A stretch of 64,000 nt of DNA from Chitinophagaceae bacterium PMP191F (GCA_001302245.1 LGYU01000023.1:24234-88233); one strand, 5' to 3'. Counted from the stretch's first letter, positions 1 to 10,741 are shown. Numbers and translations are program-made. Notes: generated by a model not told the origin, from the letters alone.

Positions 1-450
1 GTTATCGGTAATCTTGATACAATTATTAAGGGTTCTAAAACCGCACCTGTATTTGTTTATTCACATCTTTTACTGCCACACAACCCGTTTATTTTCGATT
101 CAGCAGGTAATGTCATTCCTGTGCCGGCATCTTCTGCAGACAAGAACAGGTATGTACAACAGTTGCAGTACACCAATACACTTATACGTGAAATGACCAA
201 TACCATCCTGTCAGATACCACAAGGTCCGTAGTGATCATTCTACAGGGCGATCATGGATTCCGGTTCTGGCATGGTAAAGAAAAAACAGAATTCAGCAAC
301 CTGAATGCATTCTATTTCTCCAATAAGAATTATAGTCTTTTATACGACAGCATTACCAATGTCAATACTTTCCGGGTAGTATGTAATACCTTTTTTAAGC
401 AGCACCTGCAGTTATTACCGGATACTTCTTACTTTTTACAATACCGGTAA
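1..450 (+). CDS. Sulfatase-like membrane protein, C-terminal part
   Basis: Frame 1 is open from the first base to the stop at 448-450, so this is the 3' end of a gene that begins before the window. It encodes about 149 residues of the alkaline-phosphatase/sulfatase fold. The metal-binding segment QGDHGFRFWHG is visible, and the tail (SLLYDSITNVNTFRVVCNTFF) is closely related to the tail of the complete gene at 1936-3411. Family members transfer or hydrolyse phosphate or sulfate esters at the outer face of the membrane. The substrate cannot be told from this fragment. The two copies flank a methyltransferase, which suggests a local duplication in a cell-surface modification cluster. Confidence 0.75.
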   Translation, partial: VIGNLDTIIKGSKTAPVFVYSHLLLPHNPFIFDSAGNVIPVPASSADKNRYVQQLQYTNTLIREMTNTILSDTTRSVVIILQGDHGFRFWHGKEKTEFSNLNAFYFSNKNYSLLYDSITNVNTFRVVCNTFFKQHLQLLPDTSYFLQYR

Positions 451-559
451 ACTGCCGGAATTGCACCTGTTTCATTAACTTTAACTGTTATCAGAATATA
501 TGTGATATTCGCAGCAGTAATCCTGTTTTATTCAACGTAACGGAAACAGTAGTATCTCA

Positions 560-1939
560 ATGAGCAGTTTTCACCTCCATGCTTCCTCTTTTAAGGATCC
601 GTCAGGTTTTGTTTTTGTATCTGGCGATAAAATATACCGGCAGGTAAACACATCCTATGCAACAACCTATCAGCAACTGATGAACTCAGGGCTTTACCAG
701 CAACTGGTAAAACAACAATTGCTGATACCACATGTTGAGATAACAGACAATCTTACACAATCCGGCAACTGGCATGTTACCTTATTACCTGAGTTCATTC
801 CCCATATCACTTATCCTTACGAATGGAGTTTTGATCAGTTAAAGGATGCAGCATTGCTCACCCTGCAGGTACTGAAAACAGCACTGGAATATGGCTTGAT
901 ACTGAAAGATGCTACTCCTTTCAACATACAGTTCCTGAATGGCAAACCGGTTTTTATTGATACCCTTTCTTTTGAGAAGTATGATGAAAAACAGCCCTGG
1001 GTAGCATACCGGCAATTCTGTGAAGGTTTTTTATTTCCACTTTACCTGGAGTATTATTTACAAACAGCCTCACAACCGCTTCAACGGGCTTATTTTTCAG
1101 GCATACCAGCTACTGTAACAGCAAAGCTGCTGCCTTTTAAAAGCAGGTTTAACCTGGGGGTTTGGCTGCATGTTTACCTGCAACGTTCTGTCAGCAGCAG
1201 CAGTACTGCAGGTAAATACCAGGCACAGTTCAGCAAAACAAAACTGCTGAACCTTATCCGCCATCTTGAACAGATCATCAGCAAACTTGCCCTTTCTGCC
1301 AACCAACGCACCACCTGGAGCAACTATTACGAAGAAACCATACTGGATCAGGCCTATCTGCAGGAAAAAGAGAAATTGTTTCAATCCATGCTGGCAGGCA
1401 TACAGGTAACCACTGCACTGGATATGGGAGCCAACGATGGTTATTTCTCCAAATTAATGGCCGCCAAAAATATCCGGGTGATTGCTACCGATTTTGATAC
1501 CCGTTGTATCAATAACCTGTACCGGTATTGCAAACAAAACAAAGTAACCAATATACTGCCGTTGATAGCAGACATTGCCAACCCATCACCTGCGATGGGA
1601 TTTGCCAATGCAGAACGTAGTGCATTTGATGAACGTATACATGTGGAACTGGTAACGGCGCTGGCGCTGATCCATCACCTGGTGATCAGTAAAAATATAC
1701 CGTTGCCATTACTGGCTGCCTATTTTCATGGTATTGCTCCTTTGCTGCTGATTGAATTTGTACCCAAACAGGACCCGAAAGTACAGCAGATGCTGAGCGG
1801 CAGAACTGATGTATTTGATGACTACAATGAAAGTGAGTTTGAAACCAGCTTTTCAGCTTTCTTTACCATACAGCAGAAAACCGGTATTTCCGGCACCCAT
1901 CGTACACTTTACCTGATGAAGAAAAAAGAAGTAGTATGA
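560..1939 (+). CDS. SAM-dependent methyltransferase with kinase-like N-terminal region (NoeA-like)
   Basis: A 459-residue protein. The C-terminal third carries a class I SAM-binding motif, ALDMGANDGYFSKL, at about residues 285-300, followed by a conserved acidic strand (VIATDFD). The N-terminal half contains KDATPFNIQFLNGKPVFIDT at about residue 115. This resembles the catalytic-loop and DFG region of aminoglycoside-phosphotransferase-fold kinases. That layout resembles proteins annotated as nodulation protein NoeA or as general class I methyltransferases. The stop overlaps the start of the next sulfatase-like gene in ATGA, so the two are translationally coupled. The substrate is unknown; a surface glycan is an inference from the neighbours. 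Confidence 0.75.
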   Translation: MSSFHLHASSFKDPSGFVFVSGDKIYRQVNTSYATTYQQLMNSGLYQQLVKQQLLIPHVEITDNLTQSGNWHVTLLPEFIPHITYPYEWSFDQLKDAALLTLQVLKTALEYGLILKDATPFNIQFLNGKPVFIDTLSFEKYDEKQPWVAYRQFCEGFLFPLYLEYYLQTASQPLQRAYFSGIPATVTAKLLPFKSRFNLGVWLHVYLQRSVSSSSTAGKYQAQFSKTKLLNLIRHLEQIISKLALSANQRTTWSNYYEETILDQAYLQEKEKLFQSMLAGIQVTTALDMGANDGYFSKLMAAKNIRVIATDFDTRCINNLYRYCKQNKVTNILPLIADIANPSPAMGFANAERSAFDERIHVELVTALALIHHLVISKNIPLPLLAAYFHGIAPLLLIEFVPKQDPKVQQMLSGRTDVFDDYNESEFETSFSAFFTIQQKTGISGTHRTLYLMKKKEVV

Positions 1940-3411
1940 TCGAAAAACTAAAAAAGTTCCCTTTTTATATCATACTGCTGCCCGTCTTTTTTGTATGGCA
2001 TGGTTTTACAGAAAATTCCATGCTGCTGAACCGGACCGATGTAGCATTGCTGATTGCATATTATACCATTCCTTCGGTTATATTGTATATTCTTGTTGGT
2101 CTCATTAGCAGGAACTGGCAAAAAGCAGCACTGTTCACTGCTGCCTGCCTGACCATCTTTTTCTTTTTCGGCGCTATTTTCGATTTCTTACAGAAACATT
2201 CACCCTTCGCTTTTTTTTACCGGTACAGTACACTGCTTATTGTATTTACCCTGCTACTGGTGGCTTTAGCGCTGTGGCTTAAACGCACTGACAAGTCTTT
2301 TACAAAACTGTTTTTATTCATCAACAGTCTGTTGCTCATCTATCTGCTGATCGATACAGTCAGTATCACCCGCAGCAAACTGTTTACCGGCAATACGTTT
2401 ACCCAACCAGTTATCCATATACCTGATAACTGCAAAAAGCCTGATATTTACCTGCTGCTGTACGATGAATATGCCAGCTCTGCAGCGCTGCAACAACAAT
2501 ATCATTTTCACAACAACCTCGATAGTTTTCTTACCCAACGGGGGTTTCGTGTATTGCCTGGCAGCAGGGGCAATTATAATTACACACATTTTTCCATGGC
2601 CAGCATGCTGAACATGGACTATCTGCCACTGTCGCAAAATGTATACACCAAGGGAAGTTACTTTTCCTGTTTTCCACGCATACGGGAAAATTATGTGGTC
2701 AGTTTCCTGGAAGCCAACGGGTATAATACCACCAATCTTTCCATATTTGATATTGGTAAGCAAACAGCCTTTTCTGATAAGTCCTTTCTGCACATCAAAA
2801 CAACTGTGATCACTGAAAACACACTGTTGTCAAGAATACAGCGTGATCTTCCGGCAGTATTGCTCAAAGTAAAGTTCTTATCATTCCTGATCCCGGAAAG
2901 CTATAGCTACCTGGCATCCAGTTTACAGATCATGGAACGGGTAAAGAATGTATCTGCTACAGCTAGCACCCGGCCCAGGTTTGTATACGCACACCTGTAT
3001 ATGCCACACTGGCCTTACTACTGCGATAGAAATGGCAACCCTTTTCCGGCAGGACAATGGAAAGACACCGGCAGTTACCCGGCCAAATACCTGGAATATC
3101 TTTTGTACACCAATACGCAGATCGAAAAACTTGTTGCTGCAATACAACAGAATACGCACAACGAAGCAGTGATACTGGTAATGGGCGATCACGGATTACG
3201 TTTTGGAAAAGAGCGCCCATATTACTTTCCCAATTTCAATGCAGTATATCTTCCGGACAGCAATTATAGCCAGTTTTACGATACGATCACCAATGTAAAT
3301 GAATTCAGGGTGCTTTTCAATACCCTATTCAGGCAACAGATGCCATTGTTAAAAGACAGTACTGTTTTCCTGGAACATAGTTCTGCCAACTGGCGCGATG
3401 AAGGCAAATAG
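1936..3411 (+). CDS. Membrane-anchored sulfatase/phosphoglycerol transferase-like protein
   Basis: A 491-residue protein. About five hydrophobic segments span residues 1-150, followed by an extracytoplasmic alkaline-phosphatase-superfamily domain. Visible landmarks are PDIYLLLYDEYA at the start of the domain (first metal site), NYTHFSMASML where the nucleophile usually lies, and MGDHGLRFG (second metal site). The architecture is like LTA-synthase or phosphoethanolamine-transferase proteins, though no specific substrate can be named. Its start overlaps the methyltransferase stop by 4 bases. It is a paralogue of the truncated gene at the left edge of the window. The gene ends 2 bases before a convergent transglutaminase gene. 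Confidence 0.75.
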   Translation: MIEKLKKFPFYIILLPVFFVWHGFTENSMLLNRTDVALLIAYYTIPSVILYILVGLISRNWQKAALFTAACLTIFFFFGAIFDFLQKHSPFAFFYRYSTLLIVFTLLLVALALWLKRTDKSFTKLFLFINSLLLIYLLIDTVSITRSKLFTGNTFTQPVIHIPDNCKKPDIYLLLYDEYASSAALQQQYHFHNNLDSFLTQRGFRVLPGSRGNYNYTHFSMASMLNMDYLPLSQNVYTKGSYFSCFPRIRENYVVSFLEANGYNTTNLSIFDIGKQTAFSDKSFLHIKTTVITENTLLSRIQRDLPAVLLKVKFLSFLIPESYSYLASSLQIMERVKNVSATASTRPRFVYAHLYMPHWPYYCDRNGNPFPAGQWKDTGSYPAKYLEYLLYTNTQIEKLVAAIQQNTHNEAVILVMGDHGLRFGKERPYYFPNFNAVYLPDSNYSQFYDTITNVNEFRVLFNTLFRQQMPLLKDSTVFLEHSSANWRDEGK

Positions 3412-3413
3412 AG

Positions 3414-4700
3414 TTAGCGTTTTCTGCCGGCAGTTATTTTCACAATACCCAATATAATCCATATCAGCAGTACAAAAGCAAGTGCATAGTTCAATACAAC
3501 CCGCAACCAGAATGCACAACGTGTAGTAGTTGCGTTGTCTGAGTATATGGCATAATACGGTTTGTAATTAAAGAAATTGATCATTTGCTTCTTCCATCCC
3601 GTTACATTATAATTATCGAGAAATCGTCCATAGCTGAAATTAAATACAGTATTTCTATGCAGGTAAAAACCAATATCCTGCGCCATTACTGTAAACGGAA
3701 CACTGGCAAGACTATCATTGGCATAATGTAAGGTCCTGACAACAGAATCTGTTCCACTATACGTCAATAACCGCTGAACATCCATTCCGTTCAGATAACG
3801 TTTGCCATCGTTGGGCAATACTGCATTCATGGTCAGGTCAACATACGACCAGCACCTCTTTTCCCTGATATATACCTCACAAAAAATATGAATACCACTA
3901 CCGATATTATCTTTAAAATCGCCCGTTTGCACCGTTCTTACCGGTATCCCGGCTACAGAAGCCAGGCAGCTGAATAAGGCACTGATATTTCCACACCATA
4001 CTTTTGCACCTTTATTTTGTACATCATACAATTGCTGCAACGGATGCTTTCCAGCAAATGAATCAGGAGGATTACCCAGGTGGCCTGCAATACGCTTCAG
4101 AATAAATGAGGATATCTTTAATACTTTATCTACTGTACTATCCTGGTCACGCACCATTACAGAATCATGCAACAGTTTCTGCACTTCGCTGACAGGTACT
4201 CTTGTTTCTGTAAACCAGAAGTTAGTAGTCCATGCCTGTAAAGGATGAACAACTTTGGGTTTTACCACCAGCTCACGGCTTACCAGCTCATACTGATGTT
4301 CGCCGGTTTTGTTCTGCGGCGTAATATCACCGATATTCAGTACAAAAGAATCACTGTTATTGATGGTAATAGCTACCGCATGTGTGGGGCCTGCTACGGC
4401 AGGTTTATACCGCAGAAAATTACCGCTGTAATGAATTGTGTCAAAAGAGGTATCTGTATTATTACCCGGGTAAACATGCAATGTAAACTGCCGGGGAGCA
4501 GGAGGCAGTGTGCCATCAAAATGCAGTTCCAGTGAATCGTGATACACTTGTGTATTACTTACATAGATACCGGCATCGGTAAGATACAGGCTGTTATAAT
4601 CAGCCACTTCAGTATAGGCAGCAGGTATCCATTTCCTGGAAGCATAATTCAGCAATGCCAGTATGATCAGCAAAACAGAAACTTTCGGAAACAATTTCAT
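3414..4700 (-). CDS. Transglutaminase-like domain protein, membrane anchored
   Basis: A 428-residue protein. The N-terminal hydrophobic segment (residues 6-20) is a signal or anchor, and a hydrophobic helix lies near the C-terminus (about 400-420). The transglutaminase-like core is at about 190-295, with the expected triad: Cys236 in KVWCGN, His271 in GIHIFCEVYI and Asp288 in SYVDLTMN. The domain probably faces the periplasm, as a protease or amidase-like enzyme; the substrate is unknown. The gene is divergent from bioB and convergent with the sulfatase-like gene, so it is probably transcribed alone. I see no defect in the key residues. Confidence 0.75.
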   Translation of the reverse strand: MKLFPKVSVLLIILALLNYASRKWIPAAYTEVADYNSLYLTDAGIYVSNTQVYHDSLELHFDGTLPPAPRQFTLHVYPGNNTDTSFDTIHYSGNFLRYKPAVAGPTHAVAITINNSDSFVLNIGDITPQNKTGEHQYELVSRELVVKPKVVHPLQAWTTNFWFTETRVPVSEVQKLLHDSVMVRDQDSTVDKVLKISSFILKRIAGHLGNPPDSFAGKHPLQQLYDVQNKGAKVWCGNISALFSCLASVAGIPVRTVQTGDFKDNIGSGIHIFCEVYIREKRCWSYVDLTMNAVLPNDGKRYLNGMDVQRLLTYSGTDSVVRTLHYANDSLASVPFTVMAQDIGFYLHRNTVFNFSYGRFLDNYNVTGWKKQMINFFNYKPYYAIYSDNATTTRCAFWLRVVLNYALAFVLLIWIILGIVKITAGRKR

Positions 4701-4860
4701 GCTGTATTCTTTTTACGCTGTACCTGTACGGCAGCGGACTTTGCAAATTAAACGCTTATTATGATACCCTGCAAAGTCCGGTTATCTTTCCACAGCAAAC
4801 GGTACATTGTATCATTCTTACACAGAAACCAATACATTTGTCCTTCAAAGCTCATATAAT

Positions 4861-5847
4861 ATGAAAGCCCCCATCCGCAATGACTGGTCTGTTCAGGAAA
4901 TAGAAAACGTTTACAATACACCATTGCTTGAGCTGGTGTATCGTGCAGCCACCGTACACCGCCAGTATAATGACACCGGCGAAGTACAGGTATGCACCCT
5001 GCTTTCCATAAAAACCGGTGGTTGTTCTGAAGACTGTGCCTATTGTCCGCAGGCTGCCCGTTACAATACCGGTGTAAATGTGCACGCCCTGATGAAAAAG
5101 GACGAAGTACTGGAATATGCGGCCAAAGCGAAAGCTGCCGGTTCTACCCGTTTCTGCATGGGTGCCGCCTGGCGTGAGGTACGCGATAACCGCGACTTTG
5201 ACCGTGTACTGGATATGGTAAAAGGTGTAAACGAAATGGGCATGGAAGTGTGCTGTACACTGGGCATGCTAACTGCAGACCAGGCCCGGAAACTGGCCGA
5301 CGCCGGTTTGTATGCTTACAATCACAACCTGGATACGTCTTCTGAATATTATGGTGAGATTATCACTACACGTACTTATAACGACCGACTGGAAACGCTG
5401 GACAATGTGCGCAAAGCTGGTGTATCTGTTTGTTGCGGCGGTATTGTAGGACTGGGTGAAACACACGAAGACCGTGTTAAGATGCTGCATACGCTTGCCA
5501 CCTTGCCCGAACATCCTGAAAGTGTACCCATCAATGCATTGGTACCGGTACCCGGAACGCCGCTGGCCGACAATGCGAAAGTAGATGTGTGGGACATGAT
5601 CCGTATGATTGCCACTGCACGTATACTGATGCCCAAAGCGATGGTACGTCTCAGCGCCGGCCGCACTTCTATGAGCGTATCAGATCAGGCGCTTTGCTTT
5701 ATGGCAGGAGCCAATTCTATATTTGCGGGCGATAAACTTCTTACTACTCCCAATCCTACTTTTGATGAAGATATGACCATGTTCAACATGCTGGGACTTC
5801 AGCCAAGAGAAGCATTTAAAAAAGAAGAGACCGGTGTTAGCTGTTAG
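4861..5847 (+). CDS. bioB: Biotin synthase
   Basis: A radical-SAM enzyme that inserts sulfur into dethiobiotin, the last step of biotin synthesis. The radical-SAM cluster ligands are Cys55, Cys59 and Cys62 in [16 protein letters not shown]. The cysteines that usually hold the second FeS cluster are visible in [18 protein letters not shown] and [12 protein letters not shown], together with the arginine of [11 protein letters not shown] chose the ATG at 4861 because [15 protein letters not shown] gives the usual family start (328 aa); an in-frame ATG at 4807 would add 18 unlikely residues. No other bio genes are nearby. The last codons run into a heptad repeat (see 5833-5860). Confidence 0.95.
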   Translation: MKAPIRNDWSVQEIENVYNTPLLELVYRAATVHRQYNDTGEVQVCTLLSIKTGGCSEDCAYCPQAARYNTGVNVHALMKKDEVLEYAAKAKAAGSTRFCMGAAWREVRDNRDFDRVLDMVKGVNEMGMEVCCTLGMLTADQARKLADAGLYAYNHNLDTSSEYYGEIITTRTYNDRLETLDNVRKAGVSVCCGGIVGLGETHEDRVKMLHTLATLPEHPESVPINALVPVPGTPLADNAKVDVWDMIRMIATARILMPKAMVRLSAGRTSMSVSDQALCFMAGANSIFAGDKLLTTPNPTFDEDMTMFNMLGLQPREAFKKEETGVSC

Positions 5848-5860
5848 GTTTTAGCTTTAG
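5833..5860. repeat. Four degenerate heptads at the 3' end of bioB
   Basis: The sequence reads as GGTGTTA, GCTGTTA, GGTTTTA, GCTTTAG in 7-base register. It begins inside the last bioB codons and continues past the stop. A related block (TAGCTGT, TAGCGGT, AGGTATT, AGCCATT) follows the M61 peptidase gene at about 38203. The C-rich heptads at 5934-5976 (CCTATAA-like) may be a second part of this element. Confidence 0.5.
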
Positions 5861-6031
5861 TAATACAGAAACGTGTTATCAATTGTTTTCTCAACGTTAT
5901 GCATTAAGTATTTCGTGTAGAGCAGGCAGTACTGTATTCAACCTATAACTTGTAACCTATTATCACTTACAAACCATAAAAAGTATTCCTGCGTTACACG
6001 TCCGGCGTTAAGCGTTGGGCATACTAAAACC

Positions 6032-7078
6032 TTATTTCTTCCCTCCACCCAGGTCACTCATCTTTAAACTAAGGCCGAACTGATTATACGCAGCATTATT
6101 CTGGTAATAACTGCGTGCATAACGTATCTGAAGCTTTTTAAACAGTGCACCCACTCCCAATGAAAAACCATTCAGGCCATTACCGGTGTTGCCGGTATTC
6201 AGCTCTTTCCGGCGCAGGTAGTTGTACCCGGCACTGATCTCAATTTTATCGCCAACATACAATTGTACGGCCATTACCACATGCCGGAATAATTTGTCGA
6301 ATGTGAAAGATCTATCACTTGCATTCTGCAATTCATTGGCATTATTAAAAACAGTGTCATTATAAAGTATATTAAACTGTTGCAGGTGGTGCAGTGTAAG
6401 CGAGAACTGCAATGGTGCATGTGCCAGTCTTTTGGAAATCCCTAATTGCATATCAAAAGGCAGCTCACCTTCGGTGGTACCGGCATAACGCGTAAGTTGT
6501 GCACCCATATTCTTTGCTGCAAATGATACCTGTAACAAATTCGCCGTATCCAGGTAGGAAACACCCACATCGGCCGCAATGCCCGATGAACGGTACTGCC
6601 CATACCCTGAATGAATGAATTTAAGCGTAACACCGTAATGCCAATGCTCCAGATACCGCCGACTGGCAGACACCTGCACCACATAGTCCGCAGGTTTAAA
6701 AGTTCCCAGTATATTACCGGCGGCATCGGTTTCCTGTATAGAACCGTACGTAAAATAATTTGCACCCAGTGAAAAAGTGGTTTCCAGTTTTTCGCTGTGC
6801 AAACCTGCCAGCAAATGATAGTTCCTGATACCAGCAGTAAAAGAATTGAATACAAAATTGGCCTGCGTGTGCATAGAAGCCCTGAGCAGCGAAGGATTAT
6901 TAAAAGAAAGACCAATATCATCAGATAATTGGGAAATATTGATCCCTCCCAGGCCGGTTAGTTGTGGTGTGTTGGAGAGCTTAAGAAAATTATACACAGT
7001 ACTGCCTCCCAGGGTTTGCGCGTTTACCCGGAACAACAGACTTTGAAACAACAACATTATCAGCAGTAATATTCTCAT
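6032..7078 (-). CDS. porQ: Type IX secretion system protein PorQ
   Basis: A 348-residue outer-membrane beta-barrel protein of the FadL-like PorV/PorQ group. A signal peptide occupies residues 1-20 (cut after NAQ), followed by the family opening TLGGSTVYNFLKL and the GLGGINISQLSDDIGLSFNNP segment. The rest is alternating beta strands ending in a charged tail. PorQ works with PorU/PorV in processing and attaching T9SS cargo. A protein with a T9SS sorting domain is encoded at 28163. The gene lies downstream of lon on the same strand but is separated from it by a strong terminator. The assignment to PorQ rather than PorV rests on the N-terminal motif. Confidence 0.8.
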   Translation of the reverse strand: MRILLLIMLLFQSLLFRVNAQTLGGSTVYNFLKLSNTPQLTGLGGINISQLSDDIGLSFNNPSLLRASMHTQANFVFNSFTAGIRNYHLLAGLHSEKLETTFSLGANYFTYGSIQETDAAGNILGTFKPADYVVQVSASRRYLEHWHYGVTLKFIHSGYGQYRSSGIAADVGVSYLDTANLLQVSFAAKNMGAQLTRYAGTTEGELPFDMQLGISKRLAHAPLQFSLTLHHLQQFNILYNDTVFNNANELQNASDRSFTFDKLFRHVVMAVQLYVGDKIEISAGYNYLRRKELNTGNTGNGLNGFSLGVGALFKKLQIRYARSYYQNNAAYNQFGLSLKMSDLGGGKK

Positions 7079-7176
7079 GCATCAGCAGCAGGAACGAAAA
7101 TAAGTATTTACAATAAAAAGCGGGGCGGAAAAGCATTTACAGGTGATCCGATTGTTAACAGGCTTCAGATAAGTAC

Positions 7177-7213
7177 AAAAAAATTCCTCCATTGACATGG
7201 AGGAATTTTTTTT
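7177..7213 (-). terminator. Terminator after lon
   Basis: Perfect 11-bp stem AAATTCCTCCA / TGGAGGAATTT with a 6-base loop, flanked by runs of A and T on both sides. On the minus strand it is followed by seven T residues and lies about 130 bases after the lon stop. It is symmetrical enough to act in both directions. Confidence 0.85.
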
Positions 7214-7336
7214 AACCCTTAAAACAACCAACATGAAAAATTCTTCTTTGTTGATATGAATTTAACAGGGATCTGGATATTTTGTTTGCTTTGTTTAAGC
7301 TCAGTCCGATTAAAATTACATTAAACCAAATTACTG

Positions 7337-9739
7337 TTAAACCAATGCAACTTCCAGTACCTGCTGCATCGTTTTCGCATAGTGGAATTTTAATCCTTTG
7401 ATGAAATCAGAATCAATTTCTAACACATCTTTTTCATTCTGCCAGCACATAATGATCTCTTTCAAACCGGCACGTTTGGCAGCCAGTACTTTTTCTTTAA
7501 TGCCACCTACCGGCAATACCTGCCCCCGCAGTGTGATCTCACCGGTCATAGCAAGGTAAGACTTCACACGTTTGCCCGTCAGTGCCGAGGCCATGGCTGT
7601 CATGATGGTAATACCTGCACTGGGACCATCTTTTGGTACAGCACCCTCAGGCACATGCACATGCAGTGTTCTTTTCTCAAAAATTGCCGGATCGATGTTC
7701 AGCTTGCGTGCGTTTGACTGCAGGTAAGTTAAAGCTGTTACCGCACTCTCTTTCATCACATTACCCAGGTTGCCGGTCAGTTTCAGCTCTCCTTTACCTT
7801 CGCTGAGGCTGGTTTCCACAAACAGGATATCGCCGCCCACATAGGTCCAGGCAAGTCCAACAGCTACACCGGGCATATTGGCCACTTTGTACAGCTCGTT
7901 GCTGTAACGCGGTTTACCCAGTATTTTTTCAATGTCTTTTACGGTCAGCAAACTTTTAATACGCTCTTTCAATGCATACTCTTTTGCTTCATAACGCATT
8001 ACAGCCGCTATATGCCTGTCCAGCTCACGTACTCCGCTTTCACGGGTGTAATCCTGAACTATTTTTTCCAACACACTATCATTCAGCTTCAGGGTCATAT
8101 CTTTCAATCCATGCGCTTCTTTCTGTTTGGGCACCAGGTGACGTTTGGCTATTTCCACCTTCTCTTCTACCGCATAACCGCCCAGGTCAATAATTTCAAG
8201 ACGGTCGCGCAGGGCAGGCTGAATATTGTTGATATCATTGGCCGTGGCAATGAACAGTACTTTACTCAGATCGTATTCCAGCTCCAGGTAATTGTCATAA
8301 AAGGTATGGTTCTGTTCCGGGTCCAGTACTTCCAGCAACGCAGAAGAAGGATCGCCACGGAAATCGGTTCCCACTTTATCAATTTCATCCAGGATGATCA
8401 CCGGGTTGGAAGATTTTACTTTACGCAGCGACTGCATAATACGGCCCGGCATAGCACCGATATATGTTTTACGGTGACCGCGGATCTCGCTTTCATCGTG
8501 CAAACCACCCAGGCTTATACGCACATACTTACGCGCAATGGCGCTGGCAATGCTTCTGCCTAAAGAGGTTTTACCAATACCCGGAGGACCGACAAAACAC
8601 AGGATCGGGCTTTTCATGTCTCCCTTCAGTTTCAGTACAGCCAGGTACTCCAGTATTCTTTCCTTTACCTTCTTCATACCATAATGATCCTTGTCCAGCA
8701 CCTTACGGGCCTTTTTCAGGTCATACAGATCCTGTGTATAATCACCCCAGGGCAGTTCCAGCATCAGGTCAAGGTGATTGTATACAACAGAATAATCCGG
8801 TGTACTGGGATGCATACGCTCCAGTTTCTCAACACCTTTTTTAAACATTTCACGCGCAGCTTCAGACCACTTTTTAGTTTCGGCCTTTTTCTGCATTTCC
8901 TTTATTTCACGGTCATTGCTGTCGCCCCCCAACTCTTCCTTAATACTTTTCATCTGCTGTTGCAGAAAGTATTCACGTTGCTGTTTATCCAGCTCCGTTT
9001 TGGTTTTGGTGGTTACCTTATTTTTCAATTCAGCAAACTGCAACTCTCGTTGCAATAACTGCATCAGCAGATCGGCTCTTTTTTCAATATTATTCAGTTC
9101 CAGCAATTTCTGTTTTTCAACCAGGTCGGTATTCAGGTTGCTGCTGATAAAATGGATCAGGAAAGAAGGGTTCTCAATATTCTTGAGAATAATAGAAGCT
9201 TCGGAAGGAATATTGGGAGAAAGCTGTATGATCTGTGCTGCCAGGTCTTTTACATTGGCAACATAGGCTTCAAAGTTTTCGTTTTTAGGCGCTTCATCTT
9301 CTTCCAGCAATTCTACACTGGCTTTAAAGTAAGGATCGTCTGTCAATATCTGGTTCACTTTAAAGCGGCGTTTGCCCTGGATGATCACCGTGGTGCCTCC
9401 ATCCGGCATTTTGATCTGCTTGATAATTTTGGCAACAGTACCAATGGCTTCCAGATCGGCAATTCCGGGATCTTCAATAGAACTGTCTTTTTGCGCTACC
9501 ACGCCTACCAATTTGTCAGTCTTATATGCGTCGGAAATTGCCTTAATGCTCTTATCCCGCCCTACGGTAATGGGCAATACCACGCCCGGGAACAATACGG
9601 TATTGCGCAGCGGCAGCAGGGGTAATTCTGCAGGAATCTCAATCTCTGTGCTGTTATCCCCTTCATTTTCATTCAACGGTATTATGGGAATGAAGTCCAT
9701 CTCATCTTCGGGGGTAAACAAAATATTCGTTTCTTTCAT
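7337..9739 (-). CDS. lon: ATP-dependent endopeptidase Lon
   Basis: An 800-residue cytoplasmic AAA+ serine protease that degrades misfolded and regulatory proteins. Domain order is the N-terminal LON substrate domain (from [19 protein letters not shown]), the AAA+ module with Walker [14 protein letters not shown] and Walker [12 protein letters not shown], and the C-terminal protease domain with catalytic Ser in [10 protein letters not shown] and Lys in [12 protein letters not shown] chose the ATG at 9739 ([16 protein letters not shown]), which gives the usual Bacteroidota start; the longer ORF adds 39 residues without homology character. It is a single-gene unit closed by the terminator at 7177-7213. 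Confidence 0.95.
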   Translation of the reverse strand: MKETNILFTPEDEMDFIPIIPLNENEGDNSTEIEIPAELPLLPLRNTVLFPGVVLPITVGRDKSIKAISDAYKTDKLVGVVAQKDSSIEDPGIADLEAIGTVAKIIKQIKMPDGGTTVIIQGKRRFKVNQILTDDPYFKASVELLEEDEAPKNENFEAYVANVKDLAAQIIQLSPNIPSEASIILKNIENPSFLIHFISSNLNTDLVEKQKLLELNNIEKRADLLMQLLQRELQFAELKNKVTTKTKTELDKQQREYFLQQQMKSIKEELGGDSNDREIKEMQKKAETKKWSEAAREMFKKGVEKLERMHPSTPDYSVVYNHLDLMLELPWGDYTQDLYDLKKARKVLDKDHYGMKKVKERILEYLAVLKLKGDMKSPILCFVGPPGIGKTSLGRSIASAIARKYVRISLGGLHDESEIRGHRKTYIGAMPGRIMQSLRKVKSSNPVIILDEIDKVGTDFRGDPSSALLEVLDPEQNHTFYDNYLELEYDLSKVLFIATANDINNIQPALRDRLEIIDLGGYAVEEKVEIAKRHLVPKQKEAHGLKDMTLKLNDSVLEKIVQDYTRESGVRELDRHIAAVMRYEAKEYALKERIKSLLTVKDIEKILGKPRYSNELYKVANMPGVAVGLAWTYVGGDILFVETSLSEGKGELKLTGNLGNVMKESAVTALTYLQSNARKLNIDPAIFEKRTLHVHVPEGAVPKDGPSAGITIMTAMASALTGKRVKSYLAMTGEITLRGQVLPVGGIKEKVLAAKRAGLKEIIMCWQNEKDVLEIDSDFIKGLKFHYAKTMQQVLEVALV

Positions 9740-10095
9740 GCTACTATTTAACTGTGACAAAATAACATACTCTACCTGAAAATACCATGATTTACAAGAT
9801 AATGCTATATAGGTCAAGTTTGATGCCATCATCCAAAACAATTTCCTGTAAAACAATCGATTCGGTTTACGGGAGATTGTTTACACAATGCTTTTCTCTC
9901 CTATCCTGCCCATATTCAGGGAACGACGACTTGTCGTAACCGGTGGTACACAAAAGCAAATCGCCTGTTTACAGGTACGGTTTTATTACTAAAGGGGATG
10001 CCTTGCCTACAATATTGCATACCGCAATAAGCAGGAACTACCACCAAAACAAGCACCATCTGCCCCGCAGTGCTTGTTGATAGTCACAAAAGAAA
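9740..10095. other. Non-coding stretch upstream of lon
   Basis: No convincing gene. It holds the lon promoter region and an 9-bp inverted repeat AACAAGCAC / GTGCTTGTT at 10048-10078 with a 13-base loop and no T-run on either side. I cannot assign a function to it. Confidence 0.4.
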
Positions 10096-10132
10096 ACCGC
10101 GGAAAACAATGTTGTTGTTTTCCGCGGTCCGT
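10092..10132 (-). terminator. Terminator after outer-membrane protein gene
   Basis: A 14-bp perfect stem ACCGCGGAAAACAA / TTGTTTTCCGCGGT with a 5-base loop (10096-10128), followed on the minus strand by TTTTCTTTT. It lies just downstream of the gene ending at 10154. Confidence 0.85.
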
Positions 10133-10153
10133 TCATTATTTCAGGCTGGCCTA

Positions 10154-10741
10154 CTAAAATATGCGTAATCCCAGGTACACCTGGAAGCCCTGGTTTTTCC
10201 ATTTTTCTTTATCATCAATGTCGTTGATGTTAGACAAACCAACAACATAGCGTCCACCTATTTTCGCATTTCCCAGGTTCAGCTGTACACCACCCAGCAA
10301 CGAAAAGTCTCCGTTTTTAAATGCATCCTGCCCATTTTTTACAAGTGTTTTATCCTGGTTGATCAGGATGCCAAACTGCGGACCTGCCTGCAATGACAGA
10401 AAAGGTGCAGGCCGTACTGATAACAGGATAGGAATACTTAAGTAATTGAGCTTTCCTTTTACATCATTAACACCTTCGGGATAAATAGAACTGAATCTGT
10501 CGCCTGTACGATAATTGGTCTGACTCCACAATACCTCCGGCTGAATACCTATTACCTTATTAAAATTAATTTCGGCAAAAGCTCCCACGTTGTAACCAAA
10601 CTTAAACTCGTCTTTAAATGATTGCCCGTCAACTTTAAAAATATTAGCTCCTGCCTTAACCCCCAGGTGAAAACCCTGGGCAAAACTTACAGAGCTGATT
10701 AAAACCGTGGCAGCTGCCAGTACCAGAGATTTGTATTTCAT
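10154..10741 (-). CDS. Outer-membrane beta-barrel protein (PorT-like family)
   Basis: A 195-residue protein with a clear signal peptide (residues 1-21, ending SSVSFAQ), then GFHLGVKAGANIFKVDGQSF and a series of amphipathic strands ending in aromatic YLGLRIF. This is the small eight-stranded outer-membrane barrel pattern common in Bacteroidota (outer membrane beta-barrel / PorT-like domain). The C-terminal aromatic residue fits outer-membrane insertion. No specific function can be named. It is preceded on the same strand by another outer-membrane protein gene, 217 bases away, and closed by its own terminator. Confidence 0.7.
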   Translation of the reverse strand: MKYKSLVLAAATVLISSVSFAQGFHLGVKAGANIFKVDGQSFKDEFKFGYNVGAFAEINFNKVIGIQPEVLWSQTNYRTGDRFSSIYPEGVNDVKGKLNYLSIPILLSVRPAPFLSLQAGPQFGILINQDKTLVKNGQDAFKNGDFSLLGGVQLNLGNAKIGGRYVVGLSNINDIDDKEKWKNQGFQVYLGLRIF

